Part shown: positions 16,170 to 23,823 of the stretch, piece by piece
How the letters are laid out: each line of letters opens with the position of its first letter
Position numbering within the stretch: position 1 is the stretch's first letter
NCBI GenBank assembly: GCA_004556925.1
Contig: SFFI01000006.1
Coordinates: 70,990-134,989, forward strand
DNA: 64,000 nucleotides
Direction of reading: 5' to 3'
From: Clostridiales bacterium
GTDB taxonomy: Bacteria > Bacillota > Clostridia > Saccharofermentanales > DTU023
The notes under the pieces: model-generated
Told to the model about the DNA's origin: nothing
The model's input: only the letters and a program-made list of their open reading frames with translations
Database searches by the model: none
Translations under genes and position numbers: made by a program

Positions 16170-17636
16170 CTACTTGCCGTAGGGCTTAAAATAATCTTCT
16201 GGCAGCAAGGGAATTACTTCAGGCGCTTTCCCATCCGTGGCTGAGCTAACATCTAATAGATAATAATTCGTATTATTAACTTCCGCTACATCATGGCTCA
16301 TAAAGAGATAGGGTCCGACGATCCCTTGAACTAGGCTGAGTGGTCCCGGAGAACTGAAAGTGAACTCTTTTACCTGCTTACCTTCTGGATCTAGAATCGT
16401 ACATTTCCATTGGCCTTGACTGAAATCCCCAGCTAGGATAAAGGAAAAATCCTCTGAAGTGCCGGTATAAATGGCCTCGTTCTGCGATATATCTCGTTCG
16501 AATACAGTTTGGCGCGTACCATTAGCGTAAATAAAATCTATTTGCAGGTGTTCTTGTCCCTGTTGGTCAGGCACCGGGCTGACTAAATGGTCGCCTTGTG
16601 GGTAAAAACCATTTCCAATATTGTCAATCGTTTCTTTGTGGATTTCTTGGCTATGGCAGTCCCAGCTATAAAAATGGTAAGGCTGCATAATAGTGTTTAG
16701 ATCATCTTCCGTATTGAGGGCTGTAAAATAGCATGTGGTGTCATTACAAAAAACAAACCACGGAAAAAGGTCCGTTGTTACCCTGTGATGCTGACCACTT
16801 TCATTTTCGTAATAATACAGGCGTATGATATCAGCCTTTTCTTTATCTGGATCCTCATCTAGCTGCACTTCATATAAGAAAATGTTTCCATCGTCTAAAA
16901 TACTAAATTTATTGATTTTGCCGGGCAATTCAAATTCAGTTTTAGCGTCCTGGCCCTGTAGATTTAAGCTCATCATCTGATAGGAAGATTCGCCGGTATT
17001 CATGCTCGTTTCCTGCGCGTAATATAAGCGGTCTTTGTATAAGACTAGGGAACTGAAGGGAATAAAGCGTTTCTGCACGACTGTTTCATTTGGGTCCTCA
17101 ACTATTCCCTCAGGATAATCCCCCAGGAAATAATACAAGCCGTTACGGGTATCTAAATTCGCAAGCTCCAAAGAGATTTTACTAGCATACTCCCAGAAAA
17201 ATAATTTGCCACGCAGAACAAAATACAAACCTTCTGGTGTACCTGCAGCAAGTTTTCCTAAATTATTGCGCAGAGAAAATTCGCCAGTCACCGAAAGATT
17301 ATCCGCAGGAATTATAGAAGTTGAGAGCATATCCTCATCATGCTTATTTACAGCTTCCTCGGCATCTGCGCTAGGAAGCCGTGAAGGATGCTTATCCTTT
17401 CCCTCCAGATCATTATTTTGTGTGTCATATGCTACTGTCTGCATGCTAACCGTATCAACAGATGAGCCATCTGTTATGCTGCCATTTGTATCCAGACTTA
17501 GTTTTTGTCCCTGAGGCGCAGAGGCCTCAGGGAGTTGTGTTTGAGTAGGTTCTAGAAAAGAGCAAGCAGCGGTTAGCAAACATGCTGACACCAGCAGGTA
17601 AAGTACTAATATTTTAAGAAATCGACGTGCTTTCAT
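16170..17636 (-). CDS. Lipoprotein of unknown function in the export operon
   Basis: The 488-residue protein has a lipoprotein signal peptide with lipobox LTAAC (C25). After a polar linker (about 30-120) comes a beta-rich region with repeated blocks such as GNGFYPQGDHLVSPVPD, SSLVLYKDRLYYAQE and PYLFMSHDVAEVNNTNYYLLD. This pattern recalls DUF5050-like beta-propeller proteins, though I cannot confirm it. It would sit on the outer face of the membrane next to the double permease. Its position between the small secreted protein and the transporter suggests a role in immunity, sensing or delivery. GAGGAG lies about 16 bases before the start, further than usual. Confidence 0.7.
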   Translation of the reverse strand: MKARRFLKILVLYLLVSACLLTAACSFLEPTQTQLPEASAPQGQKLSLDTNGSITDGSSVDTVSMQTVAYDTQNNDLEGKDKHPSRLPSADAEEAVNKHDEDMLSTSIIPADNLSVTGEFSLRNNLGKLAAGTPEGLYFVLRGKLFFWEYASKISLELANLDTRNGLYYFLGDYPEGIVEDPNETVVQKRFIPFSSLVLYKDRLYYAQETSMNTGESSYQMMSLNLQGQDAKTEFELPGKINKFSILDDGNIFLYEVQLDEDPDKEKADIIRLYYYENESGQHHRVTTDLFPWFVFCNDTTCYFTALNTEDDLNTIMQPYHFYSWDCHSQEIHKETIDNIGNGFYPQGDHLVSPVPDQQGQEHLQIDFIYANGTRQTVFERDISQNEAIYTGTSEDFSFILAGDFSQGQWKCTILDPEGKQVKEFTFSSPGPLSLVQGIVGPYLFMSHDVAEVNNTNYYLLDVSSATDGKAPEVIPLLPEDYFKPYGK

Positions 17637-17727
17637 ATTGAAATTGCTTATCTCCTCTATCTGCAGTTACACTCGCTGCTTTTATCTATCATTAATTATT
17701 CAATGCCTCTATGATGTGATGTAGACT

Positions 17728-18093
17728 TTATTCGCTTAATGTGGCATAACCACTTTGCCCATTAGGTGCATCAGCGCGGTGATTCGAATTAGCACTAAAT
17801 GCTCCCGTGCCGCAAGGGGTATTAGCAGTAATGTGTACTTCTCCAAAGTTGCCGCGGGATTCTATCTTGTGCGATGTATGACCATTGCATGTGTAATACA
17901 CGGTTACATCCACATAGCAATAATAGTCAGGAGTTGCTCCATAGGTTGCAGCAGTTGCACCTGTATGAGTTCTTGATAACTGTGCTACACAGTTACCACC
18001 GTTAACATAAAAGCTTTTAGAAGCAGCAAATACGGTGGTTGTGAGAACGAGGGTGGCTAGAAAAGCCAATAATATAGCTCTATGTTTCTTCAT
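17728..18093 (-). CDS. Small secreted four-cysteine protein (candidate bacteriocin-like effector)
   Basis: The 121-residue product begins with a clear Sec signal peptide (MKKHRAILLAFLATLVLTTT, cleavage likely after VFA at 23). The mature part of about 98 residues has four cysteines (C35, C59, C69, C94), many Thr, Ser, Gly and Tyr residues and beta-type alternation. It ends in an Asn/His-rich tail. No family is recognised; there is only a faint resemblance in style to lactococcin-972-type bacteriocins. It is the first gene of an apparent operon with a lipoprotein and an ABC-2 exporter. GAGGAC precedes the start. A secreted toxin, signal or adhesin are all possible. Confidence 0.65.
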   Translation of the reverse strand: MKKHRAILLAFLATLVLTTTVFAASKSFYVNGGNCVAQLSRTHTGATAATYGATPDYYCYVDVTVYYTCNGHTSHKIESRGNFGEVHITANTPCGTGAFSANSNHRADAPNGQSGYATLSE

Positions 18094-18129
18094 AAAAGTC
18101 CTCGTTTCTTTATTCTTTCTTAGAATACA

Positions 18130-18157
18130 TTTATAAAGCTACCTAGATCATGTACAA
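18130..18157 (-). promoter_or_regulatory. Promoter of the secreted-protein operon
   Basis: On the minus strand TTGTAC (18152-18157) and TATAAA (18130-18135) are separated by 16 bp, about 35 bp ahead of the start codon. TGTACAAA overlaps the -35 box on the plus strand and is repeated at 18188-18195, and a related TTGTACAA occurs near 18606, so a regulator may read these sites. Confidence 0.5.
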
Positions 18158-18694
18158 ATGCTATACTTAGCGCTTTAATATGGTACCTGTACAAAATCTT
18201 TTTCCAGGTGTGGGTTGCTAGTAAGTGTGCTAGCAAGAATGCAGTGACGTTCCAGAGATATCTCGGATAATAAGCTAGCTTCGTCTTAATATCACCTCCT
18301 TCCTACTTCACAGAAATCATAATCTTAGTGTTTGTATGCGGTGGTTTTTGCGGTCATTCTCCTGAAAAAGAGATTAAATAATATGCTTAGTAGTAACTAC
18401 TATTTATATGCAGGGGCTCCAAGTTTCAAATGCCGGAAACCCCTGGTTGTGTCTCTAAAAAATCTATAGGAGCTCTGTTGTGCCCCTAAAACAATGGAAA
18501 TTATGTTAGACGTCCCAGCATTTCTCGTAAGCAATATAAAAGAACTACCTTTAGCATAGGAGCGTGTGAACATTTAGTCAATAGTTTTTTAAGCATAAGC
18601 TGATTTTTTGTACAACCTATACAAATTCGTATGCCCTCGTTAGAGGGCTGTGAATGGCTTATTTGCCTTTCTATCCCTCTTAAATGGCGAGCAG
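18158..18694. other. Gene-free AT-rich gap
   Basis: No convincing gene is seen on either strand. Visible structures are TAGTAGTAACTACTA (near 18388), a CAGGGG/CCCCTG hairpin (near 18411-18445) that may stop transcription, and TGTACAA-type repeats. The stretch is poorer in G and C than the surrounding genes. Confidence 0.4.
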
Positions 18695-18730
18695 AGTTGG
18701 CAAAGTTACCTTTTCAGCCACTTGCCAACC
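18695..18730. repeat. Single type C palindrome unit
   Basis: AGTTGGCAA and TTGCCAACC arms lie 27 bp apart start to start, the same geometry as each unit of the array at 48116-48469 and the isolated unit at 38595-38630. It sits just upstream of the TetR promoter. Confidence 0.7.
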
Positions 18731-18735
18731 TTCCT

Positions 18736-18779
18736 TTGCAAAATGACACAGTGTCACTTATAATGACATAGTGTCACTT
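18736..18779 (+). promoter_or_regulatory. Promoter with two TetR operators
   Basis: TTGCAA (18736-18741), a 17-bp spacer and a perfect TATAAT (18759-18764) form the promoter. Two copies of the 18-bp AATGACAYAGTGTCACTT, each containing the palindrome TGACA..GTGTCA, occupy 18742-18759 and 18762-18779. One fills the spacer and the other covers the -10 and start region. The 20-bp (two-turn) spacing would let two TetR dimers bind one face and block the polymerase. Confidence 0.85.
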
Positions 18780-18822
18780 CGCGGGTAGCTTAATTCGAGC
18801 GACCTAAGGAAGGAGGACTGAC

Positions 18823-19392
18823 ATGCCAAAATCTACCTACTTTAATTTAAGTGAGGATAAGCGGGATAAAATCTACCGGACCCTGGTGGAAATTTTCCAG
18901 CAAAAGCCCATCCAGGAGGTTACCGTCCAGGAGATTGTTACAGCCTTGGAGATCCCCCGGGGGAGCTTTTACCAATATTTTGACTCCTTGCAGGAGTGCT
19001 ACTTCTATGTGCTGGACCAGGAGACGGTGGAAATTCACCAGGGTTTCTGCGCCCTGGTTGTGGCTAATGACCACGATGTGCTGGCGGCCCTTGACCAGTT
19101 TGGGCCGGTGGCGGCAGACGAAATTTTTTCAGACAAGCATTACCAACTCTACTTGCATAAGTATCTCCACATGGATGAGGGCCTCCACCAGGCCTGGCAG
19201 GCCTACCAGCTTGATCACAGCAAGTTCGACAAGGTCATGTCCGCCTTGGCGGATCCTGAGGAAATTGCCTTCATCAGCGCTGTGGTGCATGCCTTGATTA
19301 AACGCCTATTTGTAGAGTCTTGGGATAGGACAACCTTTCTCCAGCATTACAATTTGCATGCTAAATGGATCAAGCAAGGCATTGCTGACTAG
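18823..19392 (+). CDS. TetR/AcrR-family transcriptional regulator
   Basis: The 189-residue protein has an N-terminal helix-turn-helix (about 10-56: KIYRTLVEIFQQKPIQEVTV, then EIVTALEIPRGSFYQYFDSL), the TetR signature. A ligand-binding helical domain of about 130 residues follows and is not recognisable. It should repress its own promoter, where two near-identical palindromes overlap the -35/-10 region. The AAGGAGG site fixes the start. The membrane protein gene begins 25 bp downstream, so it is very likely controlled by this regulator; the inducer is unknown. Confidence 0.93.
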   Translation: MPKSTYFNLSEDKRDKIYRTLVEIFQQKPIQEVTVQEIVTALEIPRGSFYQYFDSLQECYFYVLDQETVEIHQGFCALVVANDHDVLAALDQFGPVAADEIFSDKHYQLYLHKYLHMDEGLHQAWQAYQLDHSKFDKVMSALADPEEIAFISAVVHALIKRLFVESWDRTTFLQHYNLHAKWIKQGIAD

Positions 19393-19417
19393 ATAAACGG
19401 AAAAGAGGAAGAGCAAT

Positions 19418-20620
19418 ATGATGCATTTAATGGAATCTTGCTTTGACCTGGCCTATTTGGGCTTGGTTATCGGTCTGGGCTTGCGCATACTCTTAGAGAA
19501 GTCTAAGCCCGCCAAGTCTTTCGGTCTCATGGCCATCATTTTGGGGGTGGGGGACGCCTTTCACCTCCTGCCCCGTGTCCTCAGCCAGCTGACACCGGAC
19601 GGCTTTGCCAAGTATGAGGCTGCCCGATCCTGGGGCCTCTTGGTGACCAGTATCACCATGACCATTTTCTACATTTTGTTTTATTACTATTACAGAGGCC
19701 GGAGCCAAGACCGGTCCGAGGGCAAGCGCAAGTTGATCTATTTGCTGGCGGCCCTCCGCCTGATTCTCTTGGTCCTGCCCCAAAACGCCTGGGGGACGGA
19801 GGGGGTTTACGGGATGTCCCTCCTGCGGAATGTTCCTTTTACCCTTATGGGTATTCTCTTAATTGTCTGGACCTACCAGCATAGGGATAAAGCGGGCCTG
19901 GAACATGTCTGCTGGCTAATTGCGGCTAGCTTTCTCTTCTATCTCATTGTCGTGGTGGGAGCGCCCTTTGTCCCGGCCCTAGGGGCTTTTATGATTCCCA
20001 AGACCCTGGCCTATATTTTCTTGGTCGTCTCGGGCTACCGCTACTTTATTCAAGACTTTGGGCCGGAGAATATTTTGAAAGCGGCCAATGTCTTTCTCTG
20101 GCTGGGCCTGGTGGGCGGCGTTTTCTACCGGGAATTCACAAAATACTTTGCTTGGACGGACCGGACCAGCTTGCGGGTGGTCCACGTCCACCTGATTGCC
20201 CTAGGCTGCCTCTTTCTGTCCCTCCTCTACCTCCTCGTCCGGCTAGGGAGAGGCCAGGGCAAGCAGGGCCAGGCTGGTAGCTTTACCCAGGTGGGCAATC
20301 TTAACCAGACCGGCAGCCTTACCCAGGAGAACCCTCTTACTCAAGCGGAAAATCTTGTTACCCAATCTACCAGGCCAAACCTGGACCTCAGCGCTTGGAA
20401 AAAGCCTTTCTTCTATTTTGTGACCGGCCTCTCCTGGACTGTCACGGCCTTCATGGTCCGGGGGATTTACACCATATGCGCCCAGGGCGTGGCCCTTTTC
20501 CCAGATGGGGCCCTCTCGGGTCTAGCCGGAGTAGGCCATGTCCTCTTGGGTATTGGGCTTGTCTGGCTGAGCTTAAAGGCTTTGAAGGAGAATCTGCCTG
20601 TCGAGGCAGAGGGGCGTTAG
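19418..20620 (+). CDS. Membrane protein, fusion of a multi-helix domain with a DUF2871 domain
   Basis: The 400-residue protein has about ten hydrophobic segments. Residues 1-215 form one six- to seven-helix module (LAYLGLVIGLGLRILLE onward, with a conserved-looking LGVGDAFHLLPR). Residues 225 to the end match the DUF2871 pattern (LGLVGGVFYREFTKYFAW, RVVHVHLIALGCLFLSLLYL, FVTGLSWTVTAFMVRGI). They are interrupted near 285-320 by a linker with repeated S/N-LTQ units. In other bacteria I would expect these as separate proteins. The function of either domain is unknown. It lies 25 bp behind tetR and is presumably induced with it. Confidence 0.7.
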   Translation: MMHLMESCFDLAYLGLVIGLGLRILLEKSKPAKSFGLMAIILGVGDAFHLLPRVLSQLTPDGFAKYEAARSWGLLVTSITMTIFYILFYYYYRGRSQDRSEGKRKLIYLLAALRLILLVLPQNAWGTEGVYGMSLLRNVPFTLMGILLIVWTYQHRDKAGLEHVCWLIAASFLFYLIVVVGAPFVPALGAFMIPKTLAYIFLVVSGYRYFIQDFGPENILKAANVFLWLGLVGGVFYREFTKYFAWTDRTSLRVVHVHLIALGCLFLSLLYLLVRLGRGQGKQGQAGSFTQVGNLNQTGSLTQENPLTQAENLVTQSTRPNLDLSAWKKPFFYFVTGLSWTVTAFMVRGIYTICAQGVALFPDGALSGLAGVGHVLLGIGLVWLSLKALKENLPVEAEGR

Positions 20621-20668
20621 GCGCAAGTTCAGGCCGCTCAGAGGATAGGCCAGTATGTACGCTCGGAG

Positions 20669-20708
20669 GACGGCTGCCCGACTAACGGTTAGCCCCCTAC
20701 TCGATTGA
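20669..20708. repeat. Left 40-bp imperfect direct repeat flanking the R-M island
   Basis: This segment and 23748-23787 have the same length, share GACGGCTG at one end and TCGATTGA at the other (29 of 40 bases equal) and bracket the AT-rich restriction-modification genes. A CTAAC/GTTAG hairpin lies inside, so it may also act as a terminator. Confidence 0.5.
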
Positions 20709-20717
20709 AGATGCAAA

Positions 20718-21881
20718 TCAACCACGGAGAAAACTGGTAATCATATTTTGTGAGGACTCATAGTCAATACCAAAATCAAAATCTTCAACTATGGCTTCTA
20801 ACACTTTTCCCTCATATTGAGTTACACCACGAGAATTCCGACCAGCCCAATGTTTAATAATTCTTGTGCCAGACTGGAGTTGTCGATTAAACATTGAACA
20901 CAGCCGCGTTTGAATTGTCCGGTCTTCATCAATAGCAACGATAAAAACTAAGTAGACGCTTTTTTCTTCAGAGAGAAACGAAAGCAATTTATCAATATTA
21001 TAGCCTTTCGGATTACTGGATAAAAACAAAACTTTTGTCTTAATATCCGTTTCAGTGAGATAATGCTCAAACTCCCGTTCATAGTCGCCCAGTTCATCGG
21101 CTGTAAAAAACTCTGGGAGAGGTTGTCTTGTATGCAGACAATTCATCAGGGTTGCTTTCAGATCATCTTCAGCAGTAATCAAGTATTCAATGATTCGGCC
21201 CCGCAAATTAACGTTGTCAATAAAAGCTGCGATTGCGATTTCTGATTCTACTGCACGAACGCGATCATTTAGGTCATCGTTCAAAACCTTGTATTCTTCA
21301 GAATTCAAAAAAGAAATTGCGCGGTCAACGGATTCTTTAATACATTCAACCTGTGATTCAGTAGGCACAAACCTTCTTCCAGTGGGAGCAATATTATTTG
21401 TTGCTTCTACTAGGCGGCTAAGATTCTCCTCAAACGTAAAGTTCTCATGAGAATTGTACAGCGATTCGAAATTCTCTGGAGAATTATCAATCCCCTCATA
21501 GGTTCGAATTATATTGCTTCCCAAAAAACTTCCACGAATATTGTCTATGCGTAAATGCTGAGATGAATGGCTAATTTTATTTAGATATGTAGAATTTGCC
21601 AAAAACAGATAATTCTTAGTTGGAGTAACAAGACAAACGATAAACGGGCGAGCATCAAACTTCTGAAGTCTCGACAATGATAAAACAATTCCACTAAATG
21701 CTGGAGAATTAAATTTTGATTGACAAAATCTCACGGCAAACCAATCACAGTAGAATATATTCTTATCTTTTGTAAGGCCAAATGTATCTTGCACTTGTGA
21801 TGCCAATTGATTCTTATCAATAATACCGTCTCTGCTTGAAATAAAGTTGACTAACTGTCCAATAATTTCTCTATTGTACAT
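20718..21881 (-). CDS. Putative type II restriction endonuclease
   Basis: The 387-residue protein has no family I can name from sequence. It is assigned by position: it directly follows and overlaps (31 bp) a beta-class DNA methyltransferase, which itself follows a small HTH controller gene. Features are a mixed alpha/beta first half, then a helical segment (ECIKESVDRAISFLNSEEYK) and a C-terminal motif HWAGRNSRGVTQYEG. A PD-(D/E)XK site could lie in the C-terminal half (VYLVFIVAIDED), but this is guesswork. I chose ATG 21881 with GGGAG upstream rather than TTG 21896. The gene is AT-rich compared with its neighbours, as is the whole island. Confidence 0.6.
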   Translation of the reverse strand: MYNREIIGQLVNFISSRDGIIDKNQLASQVQDTFGLTKDKNIFYCDWFAVRFCQSKFNSPAFSGIVLSLSRLQKFDARPFIVCLVTPTKNYLFLANSTYLNKISHSSQHLRIDNIRGSFLGSNIIRTYEGIDNSPENFESLYNSHENFTFEENLSRLVEATNNIAPTGRRFVPTESQVECIKESVDRAISFLNSEEYKVLNDDLNDRVRAVESEIAIAAFIDNVNLRGRIIEYLITAEDDLKATLMNCLHTRQPLPEFFTADELGDYEREFEHYLTETDIKTKVLFLSSNPKGYNIDKLLSFLSEEKSVYLVFIVAIDEDRTIQTRLCSMFNRQLQSGTRIIKHWAGRNSRGVTQYEGKVLEAIVEDFDFGIDYESSQNMITSFLRG

Positions 21882-22945
21882 TGTTGCATCTCCCAAAAAT
21901 CATACAATGTTTTCTGCGTGTCATCTGGCTCGATAATAGATGGCTGTTTTTTTGCTTTACGCTTGTATTCTTTTAGAGATTTAGTATTCTTTGATCCGCT
22001 TGAAGACGCATTTTGTTTAGATAAAGAGTTGCGCTCCCAAAAAACGCCATCAACATATCCTTGAATATCTGGATTGCTCACTGCCATCTCAAGTCGTTGC
22101 TCCGCCCACACACAGTATTGAGCTTCTATCTCAATTCCAATATAATGCCGGTTGAGCTTTTTGGCTACAACGCTCGTTGTACCAGAGCCTAAGAAGGGAT
22201 CAAATACAACATCACCCTTTGAGGAGCTTGCCAGCATAATTTTGGCAATCAGCTTTTCTGACTTTTGTGTGGGGTGTGCTGTGTTTTCCGCCATTGACCA
22301 AAAAGGAACAGTAATGTCATCCCAGAAATTTGAAGGGCAAGTATCACGGTAGTTACCGTTTTCAGTTTCAGCCCAATCTTTCGGTTTTCCGTCTACACGA
22401 TAAGGAGCAATAACCTTTCTTCTGATTTTGACAGCATCTAGATTAAATCTATAATTATTGCTATTTGTAGCAAACCAAATATCTTCCATCCCGTTTTTCC
22501 AATTTGCTTTTGCGCCGCGACCTTTTTCACGCTGCCATGTAATGCGGTTTCTGACATAGAAAAACTCACTTAAGACCTTACCAACAATCAGGCTTGTTTC
22601 CCAATCACAGCAGACATAAATAGATGCATCATCTTTTAACAAAGGTTTAATTGCACTTAGCCATTGTCGAGTATATTCTTCGTACTCAGCTTCTTTTTTC
22701 TTTCTAAACGTTGTTCCATTAAAAGATTTTGTGAGATTGTACGGAGGATCTGCTATTATCAAATCTATACTCTTGGCAGGTAGCAAAGAGCAAACATCCA
22801 GCATATTGCCAATAATAGTTTTGTCCAAAATGTCGCCAAGATCTACTTGCTTTTCCGTAACCGCGATACAACGATCAAGATAAACCTGTCCTTCGCTTAA
22901 TGGGGTATCAATCGTTTTATTTCTGCCAGCTTTTACGGTTGCCAT
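21851..22945 (-). CDS. Beta-class DNA methyltransferase (N6-adenine or N4-cytosine) of a type II R-M system
   Basis: The 364-residue protein carries catalytic motif IV DPPYN (66-70), followed much later by the SAM-binding motif DPFLGSGTT (about 260), the order that defines beta-class enzymes of the N6_N4_Mtase family. The intervening region (WQREKGRGAKANWKNGMEDI onward) resembles the Dam-like and MunI-like layout. The C-terminal tail is basic (KSLKEYKRKAKKQPS). It methylates the recognition site and protects the host from the endonuclease encoded next. ATG 22945 follows AAGGAG; a GTG at 22960 overlapping the controller stop is the alternative. Recognition sequence unknown. Confidence 0.93.
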   Translation of the reverse strand: MATVKAGRNKTIDTPLSEGQVYLDRCIAVTEKQVDLGDILDKTIIGNMLDVCSLLPAKSIDLIIADPPYNLTKSFNGTTFRKKKEAEYEEYTRQWLSAIKPLLKDDASIYVCCDWETSLIVGKVLSEFFYVRNRITWQREKGRGAKANWKNGMEDIWFATNSNNYRFNLDAVKIRRKVIAPYRVDGKPKDWAETENGNYRDTCPSNFWDDITVPFWSMAENTAHPTQKSEKLIAKIMLASSSKGDVVFDPFLGSGTTSVVAKKLNRHYIGIEIEAQYCVWAEQRLEMAVSNPDIQGYVDGVFWERNSLSKQNASSSGSKNTKSLKEYKRKAKKQPSIIEPDDTQKTLYDFWEMQQCTIEKLLDS

Positions 22946-22956
22946 CTTCTTCTCCT

Positions 22957-23178
22957 TCACTTATCCGCTGTTTTGTTAGAATGGATTACTTCACAAATAT
23001 CCCCAATATCACAATTTAGATATTCACAAATGCGCAGGAGAACGGAAAGGGAAACTACTTCACCCTTATTGAGCTTACTCATTGTGCCAGGGGCGATACC
23101 TAAATCTCTACGCAACATTACTTTCGTAATATCATTTTGAATAAGAAGCATCCAAAGTTTTTTGTAGCAAATCTTCAC
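22957..23178 (-). CDS. Small XRE/Cro-type HTH controller protein of the R-M system
   Basis: The 73-residue protein contains one Cro/C1-type helix-turn-helix of the HTH_26/YozG kind (ITKVMLRRDLGIAPGTMSKL, then SLSVLLRICEYLNCDIGDI). Such proteins often control type II R-M genes so that methylation precedes cleavage. The GTG start at 23178 was chosen because AGAGGTG precedes it and the family begins at KICYKKLW; the longer frame to 23226 has no binding site. An extended -10 (TGTGATACT, 23219-23224 region) lies just upstream. The stop lies close to the methyltransferase start, so the three genes form one tight operon. Confidence 0.85.
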   Translation of the reverse strand: MKICYKKLWMLLIQNDITKVMLRRDLGIAPGTMSKLNKGEVVSLSVLLRICEYLNCDIGDICEVIHSNKTADK

Positions 23179-23747
23179 GCAAACACCTCTTAGATATTGC
23201 TTATAAATGCTTTTGCAGAGTATCACAAATCATCAATAAATTCAACATAATGCTACAAATATTTACGAAAAAGCTTCATGTTCTTGGAACTATTGAACTT
23301 CTGTGATGCCCCCTTTATTAACTTTGAATCAATCTATTGCTATGATTTCCATAAAGACTATATAGCCAAGCAAAAAGGTTTTGTCATATAGTGACCAGCT
23401 AATTTATAAAGTCAATATGGTGAATTGCGACTGCTTTTTTTCTTTAGCAAAGCCACACAAATAGATAATGCCAGATATACCCACTTTCCTTATCACTATG
23501 ATGTTTTATTTCCACTTAAGCATTTTGTAAGATAGAAAATAAGGTGACATACCATTCTGCAAGTGCATCCGGCCAAAGTGTACAGAATCACCTGCTATAA
23601 GAAAATATGATTCAATACTAGCTCGAATTCTAGCTGCAATAACTTTATTACCTATGATTATTTCTTCTTGCAAGACGATTCAACATGTAGATCACTCGAA
23701 TCATCACTTAGCAACTGACACAGATATACGGAATATTGAAGAAAATA
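23179..23747. other. AT-rich gene-free stretch behind the R-M promoter
   Basis: Nothing gene-like is supported. Base composition matches the R-M genes rather than the flanks, so it probably belongs to the same imported segment. The R-M promoter should lie at its left end near 23219-23250. Confidence 0.5.
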
Positions 23748-23787
23748 GACGGCTGACCATTTTCTGGACAGCCGCCTGCTCGATTGA
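23748..23787. repeat. Right 40-bp imperfect direct repeat; also purL terminator hairpin
   Basis: Partner of 20669-20708. It contains CGGCTGACC (23750-23758) pairing with GGACAGCCG (23766-23774) with one mismatch, followed on the minus strand by a T-rich stretch (TCTATTTTCTTC). It therefore also looks like the intrinsic terminator of purL. Confidence 0.55.
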
Positions 23788-23823
23788 GTCAAAATTAAAA
23801 TGAATGCGAAGCCTCCGCCAGCT

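Noticed and set aside
17728..18093. Lactococcin 972 family bacteriocin
   Set aside because: Only a vague similarity of composition and tail; four cysteines and the overall pattern do not fit, so no family name is given.
18494..18559. 21-codon frame (MEIMLDVPAFL...) in the gap before tetR
   Set aside because: The nearest SD-like AGGAG is about 20 bases too far upstream and nothing else supports a gene.
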